Shown here: piece after piece, positions 10,573 to 18,941 of the stretch | How the letters are laid out: each line of letters opens with the position of its first letter | How positions within the stretch are numbered: position 1 is the stretch's first letter | NCBI RefSeq assembly: GCF_005405905.1 | Contig: NZ_BJHU01000016.1 | Span: 62,001 to 126,000 of the forward strand | DNA: 64,000 nucleotides | Origin: Acidovorax sp. NB1 | GTDB lineage: Bacteria; Pseudomonadota; Gammaproteobacteria; Burkholderiales; Burkholderiaceae_C | Reading direction: 5' to 3' | Made by a program: the position numbers and the translations under genes | The notes under the pieces: model-generated | What the model was told of the DNA's origin: nothing | The model's database searches: none | Seen by the model: only the letters and a program-made list of their open reading frames with translations

Positions 10573-11448
10573 ATGTTGAAACTCACGCATTCCCGCGCTG
10601 TGCTGCTGATGGTGGCGGTCACCCTGATGTGGTCGATCGCCGGGGTGGTCACGCGCCATCTGGAGCACGCAGCGAGTTTCGAGGTGACCTTCTGGCGCAG
10701 CTTTTTTACGCTGGTGTCGCTGCTGGTCATCCTGCCGCTGCTGCAGGGGCGGGCGGTGTTTGTGGCCATGCGCCGGGGTGACAGCGCGTTGTGGATCTCC
10801 GGCATCTGCTGGAGCGTGATGTTCACGGCCTTCATGGTGGCCCTGGTGCTCATGCCCGTGGCCAATGTGCTCGTGACCATGGCGGTGGGGCCGCTGCTCA
10901 CGGCCTTGTTTGCACGCATCTTCATTGGCCACCATATTGCCGCGCGCACCTGGGGCGCGATTGCGGTGGCGGGCCTGGGCATTGGCTGGATGTACGGCTC
11001 GCAGATGGCGGGCCTGCCGCTGGCGGGCACGCTGGTGGCCCTGTGTGTGCCGGTGGCGGCGGCCGTCAACTGGACGGTGGTGCAGCATTCACAGCGCCAT
11101 GGCCATGCGGTGGACCTGGTGCCCGCCGTGCTGGTGGGAGCGGTGATCTCGTCCCTGGCGACCCTGCCGCTGGCCTTGCCGTTTCAGGCCTCGGGACACG
11201 ACCTGGCCTTGCTGGCGCTGCTGGGCGTGGTGCAATTGGCGATTCCCTGCGTGCTGGCCGTGCGCTGCGGCCGCGTGCTCAAGGCGCCCGAGTTGGCGCT
11301 GCTTGGCCTGCTGGAAGTGATTTTTGGCATTTTGCTGGCATGGCTGGGGGCGGGCGAAAAGCCCGCTGCAGCGGTGCTGACGGGGGGCGCATTGGTGATT
11401 GGTGCGCTAGTGTTCAATGAACTATTAGGTTGGAAGGAACAAAAATGA
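10573..11448 (+). CDS. DMT superfamily (EamA) permease
   Basis: A 291-residue integral inner-membrane protein with about ten hydrophobic helices arranged as two EamA repeats. The first starts at LLMVAVTLMWSIAGVVTRHL and the second near residue 150 (LVALCVPVAAAVNWTVV). Members export amino acids, metabolites or drugs; the substrate cannot be deduced. Its stop overlaps the start of the next gene by 4 bp (ATGA), so the two are probably co-translated. The pairing with a valine-catabolism-like hydrolase may hint at a branched-chain metabolite, but that is inference. Confidence 0.85.
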   Translation: MLKLTHSRAVLLMVAVTLMWSIAGVVTRHLEHAASFEVTFWRSFFTLVSLLVILPLLQGRAVFVAMRRGDSALWISGICWSVMFTAFMVALVLMPVANVLVTMAVGPLLTALFARIFIGHHIAARTWGAIAVAGLGIGWMYGSQMAGLPLAGTLVALCVPVAAAVNWTVVQHSQRHGHAVDLVPAVLVGAVISSLATLPLALPFQASGHDLALLALLGVVQLAIPCVLAVRCGRVLKAPELALLGLLEVIFGILLAWLGAGEKPAAAVLTGGALVIGALVFNELLGWKEQK

Positions 11449-12551
11449 CGGAGACGGTTGTGTCGGCAGTTGCGAGCGAAGTGTTGAGTGAAGTGCGGGG
11501 CCAGGTAGGCTTCATTACGCTGAACCGCCCCCGGGCGCTCAATGCGCTGTCGTTGTCCATGGTGCGCGACCTCATGGGCATCCTGCTGGCCTGGCAGAAC
11601 GATGCACGCGTGCTGGCGGTGGCGATCCGGGGCAGCAACAAGGAAGGCCCGTTTGGCGCCTTCTGCGCGGGTGGTGACATCCGCTTTCTGCACCAGGCGG
11701 GCAGCCAGGGCAATCCGCAGCTCGAAGACTTCTTCACCGAGGAGTACGCGCTCAACCACCTCATCCACAACTACGCCAAGCCCTACATCGCCTTCATGGA
11801 CGGCATCGTGATGGGCGGCGGCATGGGCATCAGCCAGGGCGCTGCGCTGCGTGTGGTGACCGAGCGCACCAAGATGGCCATGCCCGAGACCGCGATTGGC
11901 CTGTTCCCCGATGTTGGAGGCGGCTACTTCCTGAGCCGCTGCCCTGGCCGTGTGGGCGAGTGGCTGGCACTGACGGGCGACACCATCGGCGCTGGTGATG
12001 CCATCGACAGCCAGCTGGCCGACGGCTGCCTGCCTTCGGACCAGCAGGCCGCCGTGTGGGAGGCCCTGGCCACGCAGACCTTTGCCAGTGGCGCTGCAGT
12101 GAAAGACTTTGTTGCTTCTAAATTTGTAGCTACAAAGGCAATGCAGTCAGGCGACAGGGTGCAAATTGACCAGTATTTTGCGTTGCCCTCGGTGGGGGAG
12201 GTCGTGCTGGCTCTGGAGTCCGCCGACAGCGACTGGGCGCGCGCCACTGCCGCCACCTTGCGCAAGCGTTCGCCGTTGATGCTGAACGTGGTGCTGGAGC
12301 AGATCCGCCGCGCCCGCAGCATGGGCCTGGCCGACGACCTGCGCATGGAGCGCGACATGGTGCGCCACTGCTTCTACCTGCGCCCCGGCCAGAGCGAGAC
12401 GGTGGAAGGCATCCGCGCCCTGGCGGTGGACAAGGACCATGCCCCGAAGTGGAACCCCGAGCGCATCGAAGACGTGACCCCCGAGATGGTGGCCCCCTTC
12501 TTTGCCAGCCCCTGGCCTGCCCACGCGCACCCGCTCGCCATGCTGGCCTGA
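11445..12551 (+). CDS. 3-hydroxyisobutyryl-CoA hydrolase-like enoyl-CoA hydratase family protein
   Basis: A crotonase-fold enzyme of 368 residues. The ATG at 11445 follows GGAAGGA and overlaps the permease stop. The first oxyanion-hole segment is FCAGGDIRFLHQAG and the second is MDGIVMGGGMGIS. The block MAMPETAIGLFPDVGGGYFLSR and the long C-terminal tail are typical of 3-hydroxyisobutyryl-CoA hydrolases (valine degradation) rather than simple hydratases of about 260 residues. The Glu in MPETAIG and the Asp in FPDVGG match conserved acidic residues of that group. The exact acyl-CoA substrate is inferred. An AT-rich repeat-like patch lies inside the gene (12107-12180). Confidence 0.85.
   Translation: MTETVVSAVASEVLSEVRGQVGFITLNRPRALNALSLSMVRDLMGILLAWQNDARVLAVAIRGSNKEGPFGAFCAGGDIRFLHQAGSQGNPQLEDFFTEEYALNHLIHNYAKPYIAFMDGIVMGGGMGISQGAALRVVTERTKMAMPETAIGLFPDVGGGYFLSRCPGRVGEWLALTGDTIGAGDAIDSQLADGCLPSDQQAAVWEALATQTFASGAAVKDFVASKFVATKAMQSGDRVQIDQYFALPSVGEVVLALESADSDWARATAATLRKRSPLMLNVVLEQIRRARSMGLADDLRMERDMVRHCFYLRPGQSETVEGIRALAVDKDHAPKWNPERIEDVTPEMVAPFFASPWPAHAHPLAMLA
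12107..12180 (+). repeat. Dispersed AT-rich repeat, copy 2, inside the hydrolase gene
   Basis: The patch reads TTGTTGCTTCTAAATTTGTA, then GCTACAAAGGCAATG, then AGTCAGGCGACAGGGTGCAAATTGA. It parallels the intergenic copy at 22842-22912 (TGATTGCTATTGAATTGATA, GCTATCAAGGCATGATG, ACAGGCGGTAGC). The frame stays open across it and it codes for a segment between the crotonase core and the C-terminal region. Confidence 0.5.
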
Positions 12552-12656
12552 GGGCGTTGAAAAAGGGGGGCGGAAGGCTCTGTGCCTGAGCCTGCGGACG
12601 CTGCAGGCCGATGACGCGCTGACCGCCGTGGCCGGAACGATTTGGCTAGGCCGTTC

Positions 12657-13571
12657 TCAGGGCTGTAACTGCTGGTAGACAGCAGTGGCCAGTTCCAGCA
12701 GTTCGGCACGGGGCATCTGCCCGCTCAGCGCGTAGCCAAAACCGCCGTCCGTCCAATAGAACCCGGCCACGCTGCCTTCCTGGCTGAACTGGAACCCTGT
12801 GTCTGCGGCCATGGGCTGAGTCGCCTTCGCTGCAGAAGGTGGTGGCCTGGAGGCAGCCGGTGTCGTGGTCGGCACCAGTCCGCCCAGGTACAGCGTCACG
12901 CGCTGGCCCGCTCCGTTCTGGTACATGAATTGCGCGCGTGCGCCCGTGTCGCCCGGAAGCAGGCGGCCGCCCACCAGCTCGTAGCCCAGCGGGCCCAGGC
13001 TGGGCACTTTCAGCGCCCGGTCCAAGCGCTTGGAAAGCCACTGCACGAGGTGATCCTGCTGCGCCGCGGTCACTTCAACCGGGTGGCGCACTTCTGGCTG
13101 GTACACCGCGTGCGCTATTGCCGCCTGCTGCACAAAACGGTGGGCCACAGCCACCGGTTGGCTGGCGCTGTTCGGCATCATTGCGATGGTGCTGCCCGCC
13201 GGAGCCTGCCACTGCGCCCGGCCGGTCCAGCCCAGCACAAAGGCGAGCAGCACGGAAGCAGCCATGCCACCCCAGCGCCACCATTGCGCCTGCGCGGCGC
13301 GGCGGTCTGCCAGGCGCAGTGCGGCTGCATTCAGCGCATCGGGTGCCGGTGCATGCAGCAGGTCGCGGTGCAAGGCCTTCAGTTGTTCTCGCTGCCACTG
13401 CCAATGCGCCAACATGTCCGCCTTGGTCGCATCCTCCGTCAGTTGGCTGCGTAGCGCCGCTGCCTCATCGGGCGGCAACTGGCCATCTACCAGGGCATGC
13501 CAGCGCAGGCTGTCTTCGCTGTCTGGGTCCCGGCCGGCGATGAGGGAGGGGGTGTTTTTCGTCATCGTCAT
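12657..13571 (-). CDS. Anti-sigma factor, membrane-anchored
   Basis: Product of about 304 residues. It has a cytoplasmic N-terminal region (RWHALVDGQLPPDEAAALRS), a single membrane helix near residues 103-119 (GMAASVLLAFVLGWTG) and a periplasmic C-terminal half. This is the layout of anti-sigma factors that sequester ECF sigma factors at the membrane. The start at 13571 overlaps the sigma gene stop (TGATG); a GTG 3 bp upstream and an ATG 6 bp downstream are alternatives. The CxxC/HxxxCxxC zinc motif is not visible, so it is probably a non-zinc type. Signal and release mechanism are unknown. Confidence 0.8.
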   Translation of the reverse strand: MTMTKNTPSLIAGRDPDSEDSLRWHALVDGQLPPDEAAALRSQLTEDATKADMLAHWQWQREQLKALHRDLLHAPAPDALNAAALRLADRRAAQAQWWRWGGMAASVLLAFVLGWTGRAQWQAPAGSTIAMMPNSASQPVAVAHRFVQQAAIAHAVYQPEVRHPVEVTAAQQDHLVQWLSKRLDRALKVPSLGPLGYELVGGRLLPGDTGARAQFMYQNGAGQRVTLYLGGLVPTTTPAASRPPPSAAKATQPMAADTGFQFSQEGSVAGFYWTDGGFGYALSGQMPRAELLELATAVYQQLQP

Positions 13572-14101
13572 CACTTGAGGCGGCGCAGCGTGGGCGGCTG
13601 GCCGGCGGGGGCTGCCACCGGCGGTACTGCTGGAGCGGTGTGGTCCATGAGCGCACGCAGCCGCGTACGGGCGCGCGACAGGCGTGACATTACCGTACCC
13701 ACCGGTATGGACAGGATGCGCGCCGTGTCCTCGTAGCTCATGTCCTCCATGGCCACCAGCAGCAGCACGGCGCGCTGGTCGGCTGGCAGGCGCTGCAGGC
13801 AGCGCTCAAGGTCCAGGGCATCGTCAGAAGGGCTGCTTCGGGCATGGAGCTGATCCTGCACCTCCTCGATGTCGAGAGGCGCCAGGGCGGGCAAGGCTCG
13901 GCGCTGGTTGAGGTACAGGTTGTGCATCAGCGTGAACAGCCAGGCGCGCAGGTCGGTGCCAGTGCGCCACAGCAGCCATTTGCTGCAGGCGCGCTCCAGT
14001 GTGTCCTGTACGAGGTCGTCTGCGGCCCAGGCATCGCCTGTCAGCACCCGGGCATAACGCCGCAGGCCGGGCAACTGCTCAATGACTTGGGCGCGGTTCA
14101 T
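13571..14101 (-). CDS. ECF-type RNA polymerase sigma factor
   Basis: A 176-residue sigma factor with region 2 (RRYARVLTGDAWAADDLVQDTLERA, with DLVQDT contacting RNA polymerase) and region 4 (LPADQRAVLLLVAMEDMSYE followed by the helix-turn-helix ARILSIPVGTVMSRLSRAR). It probably directs transcription of its own operon, which is lipoprotein, then sigma, then anti-sigma. The C-terminus is a short Pro/Ala-rich tail. The gene is translationally coupled to the anti-sigma gene. Confidence 0.92.
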   Translation of the reverse strand: MNRAQVIEQLPGLRRYARVLTGDAWAADDLVQDTLERACSKWLLWRTGTDLRAWLFTLMHNLYLNQRRALPALAPLDIEEVQDQLHARSSPSDDALDLERCLQRLPADQRAVLLLVAMEDMSYEDTARILSIPVGTVMSRLSRARTRLRALMDHTAPAVPPVAAPAGQPPTLRRLK

Positions 14102-14179
14102 GCGGAGTGTGGCGTCACGGTTTGTATTGCCTCTGTCACGCAGCGAGACGTGGGGCGTGACAGGGGCGTTCCCACAGAC

Positions 14180-14545
14180 TTACGGGCGCGCAGTGCGCCA
14201 TACCTGGTTGACGCCTTCCCCGGTCTTGTCGCCGGGCTTGGTGTCTTTGGCCCAGTAGTAAAGGGGCTTGCCTTTGTAGGCCAGCTGGGTCTTGCCGTCG
14301 TCGCGCGTGACGATGCCGTAGTCGCCGCCAGGGGCCGTGGTGGCCAGCAGTGGAGGCCAGTTGGTGGCGCAGGGGCCGTTGCACACCGACTTGCCGCTGC
14401 CAGCCGTGTCGCGGTCGAACGTGTAAAGCGTCATGCCGCCCGCGCCAACGAGCACGCCGTCGATGGTTTTGACAGGGCCATCGGTCGCCATGGTGGAGCA
14501 GCCGGCAATGGCCAGGAACGCAGCGATGGACAGGATTGTTTTCAT
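14180..14545 (-). CDS. Lipoprotein of the COG4315 'secreted repeat' type
   Basis: A 121-residue exported lipoprotein. The ATG at 14545 is preceded by GGAGAAACC, and the signal peptide MKTILSIAAFLAIAGC ends in a lipobox Cys near residue 16. The mature part carries two related segments. The first is GGMTLYTFDRDTAGSG and CNGPCATNWPPL; the second is KGKPLYYWAKDTKPGD. These are typical of the small predicted periplasmic lipoproteins that often sit beside ECF sigma factors. A longer frame starting upstream lacks a signal peptide at its N-terminus and is rejected. Function is unknown; an envelope or oxidative-stress role is a guess from context. Confidence 0.85.
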   Translation of the reverse strand: MKTILSIAAFLAIAGCSTMATDGPVKTIDGVLVGAGGMTLYTFDRDTAGSGKSVCNGPCATNWPPLLATTAPGGDYGIVTRDDGKTQLAYKGKPLYYWAKDTKPGDKTGEGVNQVWRTARP

Positions 14546-14604
14546 GGTTTCTCCAGGTGCAAGAAGAGGGGTTGCAGGCAACGGCACATGCCGCCTTGCA
14601 CCTC

Positions 14605-14634
14605 CACAAACACATGGACATGACGGTTTATTCC
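14605..14634 (-). promoter_or_regulatory. Candidate ECF-sigma promoter of the lipoprotein-sigma operon
   Basis: On the minus strand a GGAATAAA box (14634-14627) lies about 60 nt before a plausible start point for the lipoprotein gene. GGAAT/GGAATAA is the usual -35 core of ECF-dependent autoregulated promoters. The -10 element is not clear (a CATGTCCATG stretch is at the right distance). Inference only. Confidence 0.35.
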
Positions 14635-14689
14635 ACCACGCACACAAAAAAATCCGCAAAGATCAGGCCTGCTCAGGCAGGTCTCCGCT

Positions 14690-14805
14690 TTCCACCGCGC
14701 CTCCAAGAGGCGCGGCGCCAGCCCAGCGCTCCCGTGCAAGGACTTCCCCGCCGCACCAGGGGCGTTCCTCCCCCACGGGAGGAAGGTGCGCGGCACCTCA
14801 GGGGG
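14690..14805 (-). repeat. REP-like GC-rich intergenic element downstream of smpB
   Basis: Minus-strand sequence right after the smpB stop starts CCCCCTGAGGTGCCGCGCAC and continues with a CCTCCC/GGGAGG hairpin. Further hairpins built on GGCGCGG and CCGCGCC follow. The CCCCCTGAG-stem-loop-CCTCCC pattern resembles an intergenic repeat frequent in Comamonadaceae genomes. Only one copy is visible here. It may serve as a transcription or mRNA 3'-end barrier between the smpB and sigma operons. Confidence 0.4.
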
Positions 14806-15279
14806 TTATCGGTTCCTGCTCTTCATCGCGCGCTCCACCTCGCGCTTGCCTTCGCGGTCCTTGATGGTGTCGCGCTTGTCATGTTCGGCCTTGCCCTTGG
14901 CCAGTGCGATCTCGCACTTCACAAAGCCGTTCTTCCAGTGCAGATTCAGGGGCACCAGCGTGTAGCCCTTTTGCTCGACCTTGCCGATCAGGCGCTTGAT
15001 GTCGTCCTTCTTGAGCAGCAGCTTCTTGGTGCGCGCCGACTCAGGGTTGACGTGGGTGGACGCCGTCTTGAGCGGGTTGATCAGGCAGCCCAGCAGGTAC
15101 AGCTCGCCTTCGCGTATCAGCACATAGCCGTCGGTCAGCTGCACCTTGCCCTCGCGCAGCGCCTTGACTTCCCAACCGTGCAGCACCATGCCTGCTTCGT
15201 GGCGCTCTTCGAAGAAGTAGTTGAATGCTGCCTTTTTGTTTTCGGCGATGCGGGAAGGGGAATCGGGGTTCTTGGCCAT
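14806..15279 (-). CDS. smpB: SsrA-binding protein SmpB
   Basis: SmpB binds tmRNA and brings it to stalled ribosomes for trans-translation. The 157-residue product starts at ATG 15279 ([20 protein letters not shown]), the usual N-terminus; the upstream open frame is a shadow. Visible motifs are the OB-fold [35 protein letters not shown] and the basic C-terminal tail [20 protein letters not shown] that threads the mRNA channel. It is divergent from ratA across 132 bp. Confidence 0.96.
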   Translation of the reverse strand: MAKNPDSPSRIAENKKAAFNYFFEERHEAGMVLHGWEVKALREGKVQLTDGYVLIREGELYLLGCLINPLKTASTHVNPESARTKKLLLKKDDIKRLIGKVEQKGYTLVPLNLHWKNGFVKCEIALAKGKAEHDKRDTIKDREGKREVERAMKSRNR

Positions 15280-15303
15280 GAAGTTCAGATGCGGCGCTCT
15301 GCG

Positions 15304-15331
15304 GGAGATAAAAGATCTCCGTACATACAAT
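15304..15331. promoter_or_regulatory. smpB/ratA divergent intergenic region: small hairpin and -10-like box
   Basis: GGAGAT (15304-15309) and ATCTCC (15315-15320) form a perfect 6-bp inverted repeat with loop AAAAG. TACAAT (15326-15331, plus strand) could be a -10 for ratA, but no clear -35 accompanies it. Weak evidence. Confidence 0.3.
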
Positions 15332-15411
15332 TGTGGCCGTTCAAAGACCCGCGATTCTAGTTCCCTGGCCCATCTTCCCCTTACACAGAAAGTCTGGCGC
15401 CAGCCGTCTGC

Positions 15412-15852
15412 ATGAAAACCGTTCAAAAGTCCGTCCTCATCTGGTACAGCCCCGAAGAAATGTTTGCCCTGGTCACCGGGGTGGAGCACTACCCGCAGTT
15501 CTTGCCCTGGTGCGATCGTTCTGCAGTGCTGGAGCGGACCGAGGACGGCATGACCGCCGAGGTGGGCATAGCCTTGGGGGGCATTCGCCAGACCTTTGTG
15601 ACGCGCAACACCCACGAGGCAGGTCGGCGTGTACAGATGCACCTGGTCAAGGGCCCGTTCTCGCGCCTGGATGGGGACTGGCATTTCCACCCCGTGGGCG
15701 ATGGGCAGCAGCGCGCCTGCAAGGTGGAACTGCTCCTCAACTACGGTTTTGACAGTGCCGCGCTGGCTGCGCTGGTGGGGCCTGTGTTTGACCGCATCGC
15801 GGGCAGCATGGTGGACGCGTTTGTGAAGCGCGCAGAGCAGGTGTATGGCTGA
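15412..15852 (+). CDS. ratA: RatA family START-domain protein (coenzyme Q-binding/ribosome association factor)
   Basis: A 146-residue single-domain protein of the polyketide cyclase/START fold ([44 protein letters not shown]). E. coli RatA has been described as inhibiting 70S formation, while eukaryotic and other homologues (COQ10) bind ubiquinone, so its role may be in respiration. It is divergent from smpB and overlaps rnfH by 8 bp, the conserved smpB/ratA/rnfH arrangement of beta- and gammaproteobacteria. Confidence 0.9.
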   Translation: MKTVQKSVLIWYSPEEMFALVTGVEHYPQFLPWCDRSAVLERTEDGMTAEVGIALGGIRQTFVTRNTHEAGRRVQMHLVKGPFSRLDGDWHFHPVGDGQQRACKVELLLNYGFDSAALAALVGPVFDRIAGSMVDAFVKRAEQVYG

Positions 15853-16237
15853 GGCGTGCGCAGAGGGCACTATGGGGCCCGGTGGAGGTGGCGCCACGGT
15901 GCAGGTCACCGTGGTGATCTGCCTGGCGCCGCGCGAGACCCGGGAGTGGATTCTGGATCTGCCCCAGGGCGCTTTGGTGGCCGATGCCCTGCGGGCCTGC
16001 GGTGCCCTGCCGCCATCGTCTTCAGCGTTGGCCAGCGAGACCGTTGCGCCGCTGGTGGGGGTGTGGGGGCGGGCTGTGGCGCTGGAGGCGCGATTGCAGC
16101 ACCTGGACCGTGTGGAGGTCTACCGGCCCCTCAAGGTGGACCCCAAGGTGGCCCGCCGGGAGCGGTTTGCCCGCCAGGGGGCACGTTCCACGGGCCTGTT
16201 CGCTCGTCAGCGCCCCGGGGGCAAGTCAGGGTACTGA
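15845..16237 (+). CDS. rnfH: RnfH family ubiquitin-like protein
   Basis: A 130-residue protein with a beta-grasp domain: [20 protein letters not shown] near residue 21 and the conserved [21 protein letters not shown] followed by [19 protein letters not shown]. Family members (UPF0125) sit next to ratA; the function is unresolved. The N-terminal Gly-rich extension suggests that the GTG at about 15911 or a site near the VQVT segment could be an alternative start, but the overlap with ratA supports 15845. Confidence 0.85.
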   Translation: MAEACAEGTMGPGGGGATVQVTVVICLAPRETREWILDLPQGALVADALRACGALPPSSSALASETVAPLVGVWGRAVALEARLQHLDRVEVYRPLKVDPKVARRERFARQGARSTGLFARQRPGGKSGY

Positions 16238-16318
16238 AGGCCCTGTCGGGCACTACGGGCTCGCGCCGCCAGCCCTGTGCCCCATCACAAGGGCAAGGGC
16301 ATCAGGGACGTGCCGTGG

Positions 16319-16861
16319 TCAGCGCGCGCAGTCGGAGGCAACGATGCCGTCGATGCGTTTGGCTTCCGCTGCGCGGGCGGTGCCGTCCAGGAAGATGCGC
16401 TCGCCCTGGGCGTTGGTCTGGGTGATGGGTTTTCCTGCATCGAATGCGGCTTTGGCGGCACGGGCGCGGGTGCAGTTCTCGGCCTTGGTTTTGGCGATTT
16501 TCTCGTCTTCGGCCTTCTTCTTGGCTGCTTCGGCTGCTTCGGCCTGGGCCTTCTTCTCTTCCAGCTCCTTGTCCTTGCCACTGCCTGCGGCACTGGCTGC
16601 GAGCTTGGGGGCTGGTGCCGCCGCAGGTGCGGCGGCGGTGGCGGGCGCATCGCCCGTGGCCGCTGCTGCGGGCGCTGGCGCCGGGCGCGCTGGGAGGGCG
16701 CCTCCGGGCTGCTTCAGGATATTTTTTTCCTGAACATCAGCCGGTGGCGGGCGGTCGCTGAAGACCTTGCGCCCGTCCTTGTCGATCCACTGCCACTGCG
16801 CTGCCGCGCCCATGGCCCAGGTGCAGGCCACGGCCAGCAGAAGAATCTTGTGCATTTTCAT
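16319..16861 (-). CDS. Exported DUF4124-type protein
   Basis: A 180-residue product. It has a cleavable signal peptide ([21 protein letters not shown], cut near residue 21) and then the DUF4124 signature [19 protein letters not shown]. An Ala/Pro-rich linker, a charged coiled-coil stretch ([20 protein letters not shown]) and a C-terminal region with two Cys (ENCTRAR, SDCAR) complete it. GAGGAAG precedes the start. Probably periplasmic; function unknown. A 755-codon frame running antisense through guaB merely continues into this gene and is not real. Confidence 0.8.
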   Translation of the reverse strand: MKMHKILLLAVACTWAMGAAAQWQWIDKDGRKVFSDRPPPADVQEKNILKQPGGALPARPAPAPAAAATGDAPATAAAPAAAPAPKLAASAAGSGKDKELEEKKAQAEAAEAAKKKAEDEKIAKTKAENCTRARAAKAAFDAGKPITQTNAQGERIFLDGTARAAEAKRIDGIVASDCAR

Positions 16862-17047
16862 GCGAGGAAGTTTAGCCGTGTGGCCCGCCACCCGCCAGTG
16901 CGGCGGATAGGCGGCCACTTTGGGTTGGCGTGTTGCACGGGCGCTTGGCGTGTGGCCATGCTGCTTGCGCTGCCCGCAGTGGAGGGCTGCGCTGGTATTT
17001 GCTACGGCAGAGTAGGTGCGCAGCGCGGGGGAAATGGGCGTGTCGGC

Positions 17048-17075
17048 GGTGCACCACACGCGGCACGGGTACAAT
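17048..17075 (+). promoter_or_regulatory. Possible guaB promoter
   Basis: A TACAAT -10 box (17070-17075) lies 20 bp before the guaB ATG. The -35 region (GGTGCA, 17048-17053, 16-bp spacer) is poor. No PurR-like palindrome was recognised. Confidence 0.35.
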
Positions 17076-17095
17076 CCGTTTTTTGGAGCTTTCTC

Positions 17096-18571
17096 ATGCG
17101 CCTTCTTGGAAAAGCGCTCACCTTCGACGATGTGTTGCTGGTGCCAGCGTACTCCCAGGTCCTGCCCAAGGACACGTCCCTCGCGACGAAACTCTCCCGC
17201 AATATCCAACTGAACCTGCCGCTTGTGTCCGCCGCCATGGACACCGTGACCGAGGCACGCTTGGCCATCGCTATCGCCCAGGAGGGCGGCATCGGCATCG
17301 TGCATAAGAACCTCACCGCGCAGGAGCAGGCTGCCCACGTGGCCAAGGTCAAGCGCTACGAATCCGGCGTGCTGCGCGACCCCGTGGTCATCACCCCCGA
17401 GCACACCGTGCTGCAGGTGCTGCAGCTGTCCGAGCAGCTGGGCATCTCGGGCTTCCCGGTGTGCGACGGTGGCAAGGTGGTCGGCATCGTCACTGGCCGT
17501 GACTTGCGCTTCGAGACCCGCTACGACGTCAAGGTCCACCAGATCATGACCCCGCGTGAGAAGCTCATCACGGTCAATGAAAAAGAGGGCACCACGCCTG
17601 CACAGGCCAAGGCGCTGCTCAACAAGCACAAGCTCGAACGCATCCTGGTCGTGAACGACGCCTTTGAACTCAAGGGCCTGATCACGGTGAAGGACATCAC
17701 CAAGCAAACCAGCTTCCCCAACGCCGCGCGCGATGCTGCTGGCCGCCTGCGCGTGGGCGCAGCGGTGGGTGTGGGCGAGGGCACCGAAGAGCGCGTCGAG
17801 GCGCTGGTCAAGGCTGGTGTGGACGCCATCGTGGTGGACACGGCCCACGGCCACAGCAAGGGCGTGATCGAGCGCGTGCGCTGGGTCAAGCAGAACTACC
17901 CCCAGATCGACGTGATCGGCGGCAACATCGCCACCGGCGCGGCGGCGCTGGCGCTCGTTGAGGCGGGTGCCGACGCCGTCAAGGTCGGCATCGGTCCCGG
18001 CTCCATCTGCACCACCCGCATCGTGGCCGGTGTGGGCGTGCCTCAGATCATGGCCATCGATAACGTGGCCACGGCGCTCAAGGGCACGGGCGTGCCGCTG
18101 ATTGCCGACGGCGGCATTCGCTACAGCGGTGACATTGCCAAGGCCCTGGCCGCTGGCGCAGGCACGGTGATGATGGGCGGCATGTTTGCGGGTACTGAAG
18201 AAGCACCTGGCGAAGTGATCCTGTTCCAGGGCCGCAGCTACAAGAGCTACCGCGGCATGGGCTCCATTGGTGCCATGCAGCAGGGCAGTGCCGACCGCTA
18301 CTTCCAGGAATCGAGCACGGGCAACCCCAACGCCGACAAGCTCGTGCCCGAAGGCATTGAAGGCCGCGTGCCCTACAAGGGCTCCATGGTCAGCATCGTC
18401 TACCAGATGGCGGGCGGCGTGCGTGCCTCCATGGGCTACTGCGGTTGCGCCACCATCGAAGAGATGAACAACAAGGCCGAGTTCGTCGAGATCACCACCG
18501 CCGGTATTCGCGAAAGCCATGTGCACGATGTGCAGATCACCAAGGAAGCGCCGAACTACCGCGCTGACTGA
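17096..18571 (+). CDS. guaB: Inosine-5'-monophosphate dehydrogenase
   Basis: GuaB oxidises IMP to XMP with NAD+, the first committed step to GMP. The 491-residue product starts at ATG 17096 ([20 protein letters not shown], the family N-terminus). Two CBS domains span about residues 95-205 ([31 protein letters not shown]). The catalytic loop is [15 protein letters not shown] with Cys305, and the flap region contains [14 protein letters not shown] long in-frame upstream extension has no family similarity. It is separated from guaA by a toxin-antitoxin pair, whereas in many relatives guaB and guaA are close neighbours. Confidence 0.97.
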   Translation: MRLLGKALTFDDVLLVPAYSQVLPKDTSLATKLSRNIQLNLPLVSAAMDTVTEARLAIAIAQEGGIGIVHKNLTAQEQAAHVAKVKRYESGVLRDPVVITPEHTVLQVLQLSEQLGISGFPVCDGGKVVGIVTGRDLRFETRYDVKVHQIMTPREKLITVNEKEGTTPAQAKALLNKHKLERILVVNDAFELKGLITVKDITKQTSFPNAARDAAGRLRVGAAVGVGEGTEERVEALVKAGVDAIVVDTAHGHSKGVIERVRWVKQNYPQIDVIGGNIATGAAALALVEAGADAVKVGIGPGSICTTRIVAGVGVPQIMAIDNVATALKGTGVPLIADGGIRYSGDIAKALAAGAGTVMMGGMFAGTEEAPGEVILFQGRSYKSYRGMGSIGAMQQGSADRYFQESSTGNPNADKLVPEGIEGRVPYKGSMVSIVYQMAGGVRASMGYCGCATIEEMNNKAEFVEITTAGIRESHVHDVQITKEAPNYRAD

Positions 18572-18596
18572 TCGTTGTCGATCCAATCTGGCCTGA

Positions 18597-18654
18597 TTGA
18601 AAAAATCTGGTCAGACTGATATAGTCTGGTCTGAATTCATTGTTCAGACCAGAC
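18597..18654 (+). promoter_or_regulatory. Strong promoter and operator repeats of the toxin-antitoxin operon
   Basis: TTGAAA (18597-18602), a 17-bp spacer and TATAGT (18620-18625) form a near-consensus sigma-70 promoter. Three TCTGGTC-type elements surround it: TCTGGTCAGAC inside the spacer (18606-18616), then GTCTGGTCTGAA (18624-18635), inverted exactly as TTCAGACCAGAC (18643-18654). The position is that expected for autorepression by the antitoxin or the toxin-antitoxin complex. Confidence 0.7.
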
Positions 18655-18667
18655 TTTTCTTTTTTGG
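18624..18667 (+). terminator. Hairpin with T-rich tail downstream of guaB (shared with the operator)
   Basis: The 12-bp perfect inverted repeat GTCTGGTCTGAA / TTCAGACCAGAC with a 7-nt loop is followed by TTTTCTTTTTT. In a transcript running out of guaB it would be an intrinsic terminator. In DNA it overlaps the -10 of the downstream operon. Confidence 0.65.
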
Positions 18668-18680
18668 GGTCCGCTTTTCC

Positions 18681-18941
18681 ATGCAGTCCGTCGGTATCTA
18701 CGAAGCCAAGAGCAGGTTCTCCGCCCTGATCGAGCTGGTCGAGCAGGGTGAAGAAGTGCGCATCACCCGCCACGGCAAAGAGGTGGTACGCATGCTGCCC
18801 GTGCGCCGTCGCCCCGTCATCACCGACGAGCAGATCGCCCGCGAGCTGGGGCAGATTGACGCGCTGCATGCCACGGTTCGCCCCGCAGTCGGGGCGGACA
18901 CTCCCGATACTTTGCGCCGCAAGGGCCGGAGCGCTGCATGA
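18681..18941 (+). CDS. Phd/YefM family antitoxin
   Basis: An 86-residue antitoxin. The N-terminal part MQSVGIYEAKSRFSALIELV followed by EEVRITRHGKEVVRMLP is the Phd/YefM DNA-binding fold. The C-terminal charged region (ITDEQIARELGQIDAL) would wrap the toxin. The ATG at 18681 gives the family N-terminus; an upstream in-frame start at 18597 would overlap the promoter. It overlaps the toxin gene by 4 bp (ATGA), the usual coupling. It should repress the promoter at 18597-18654. Confidence 0.9.
   Translation: MQSVGIYEAKSRFSALIELVEQGEEVRITRHGKEVVRMLPVRRRPVITDEQIARELGQIDALHATVRPAVGADTPDTLRRKGRSAA

Noticed and set aside
16862-18586. Antisense frame through guaB joined to the DUF4124 gene
   Set aside because: Only the last 180 codons have a signal peptide and a recognised domain; the rest mirrors guaB.
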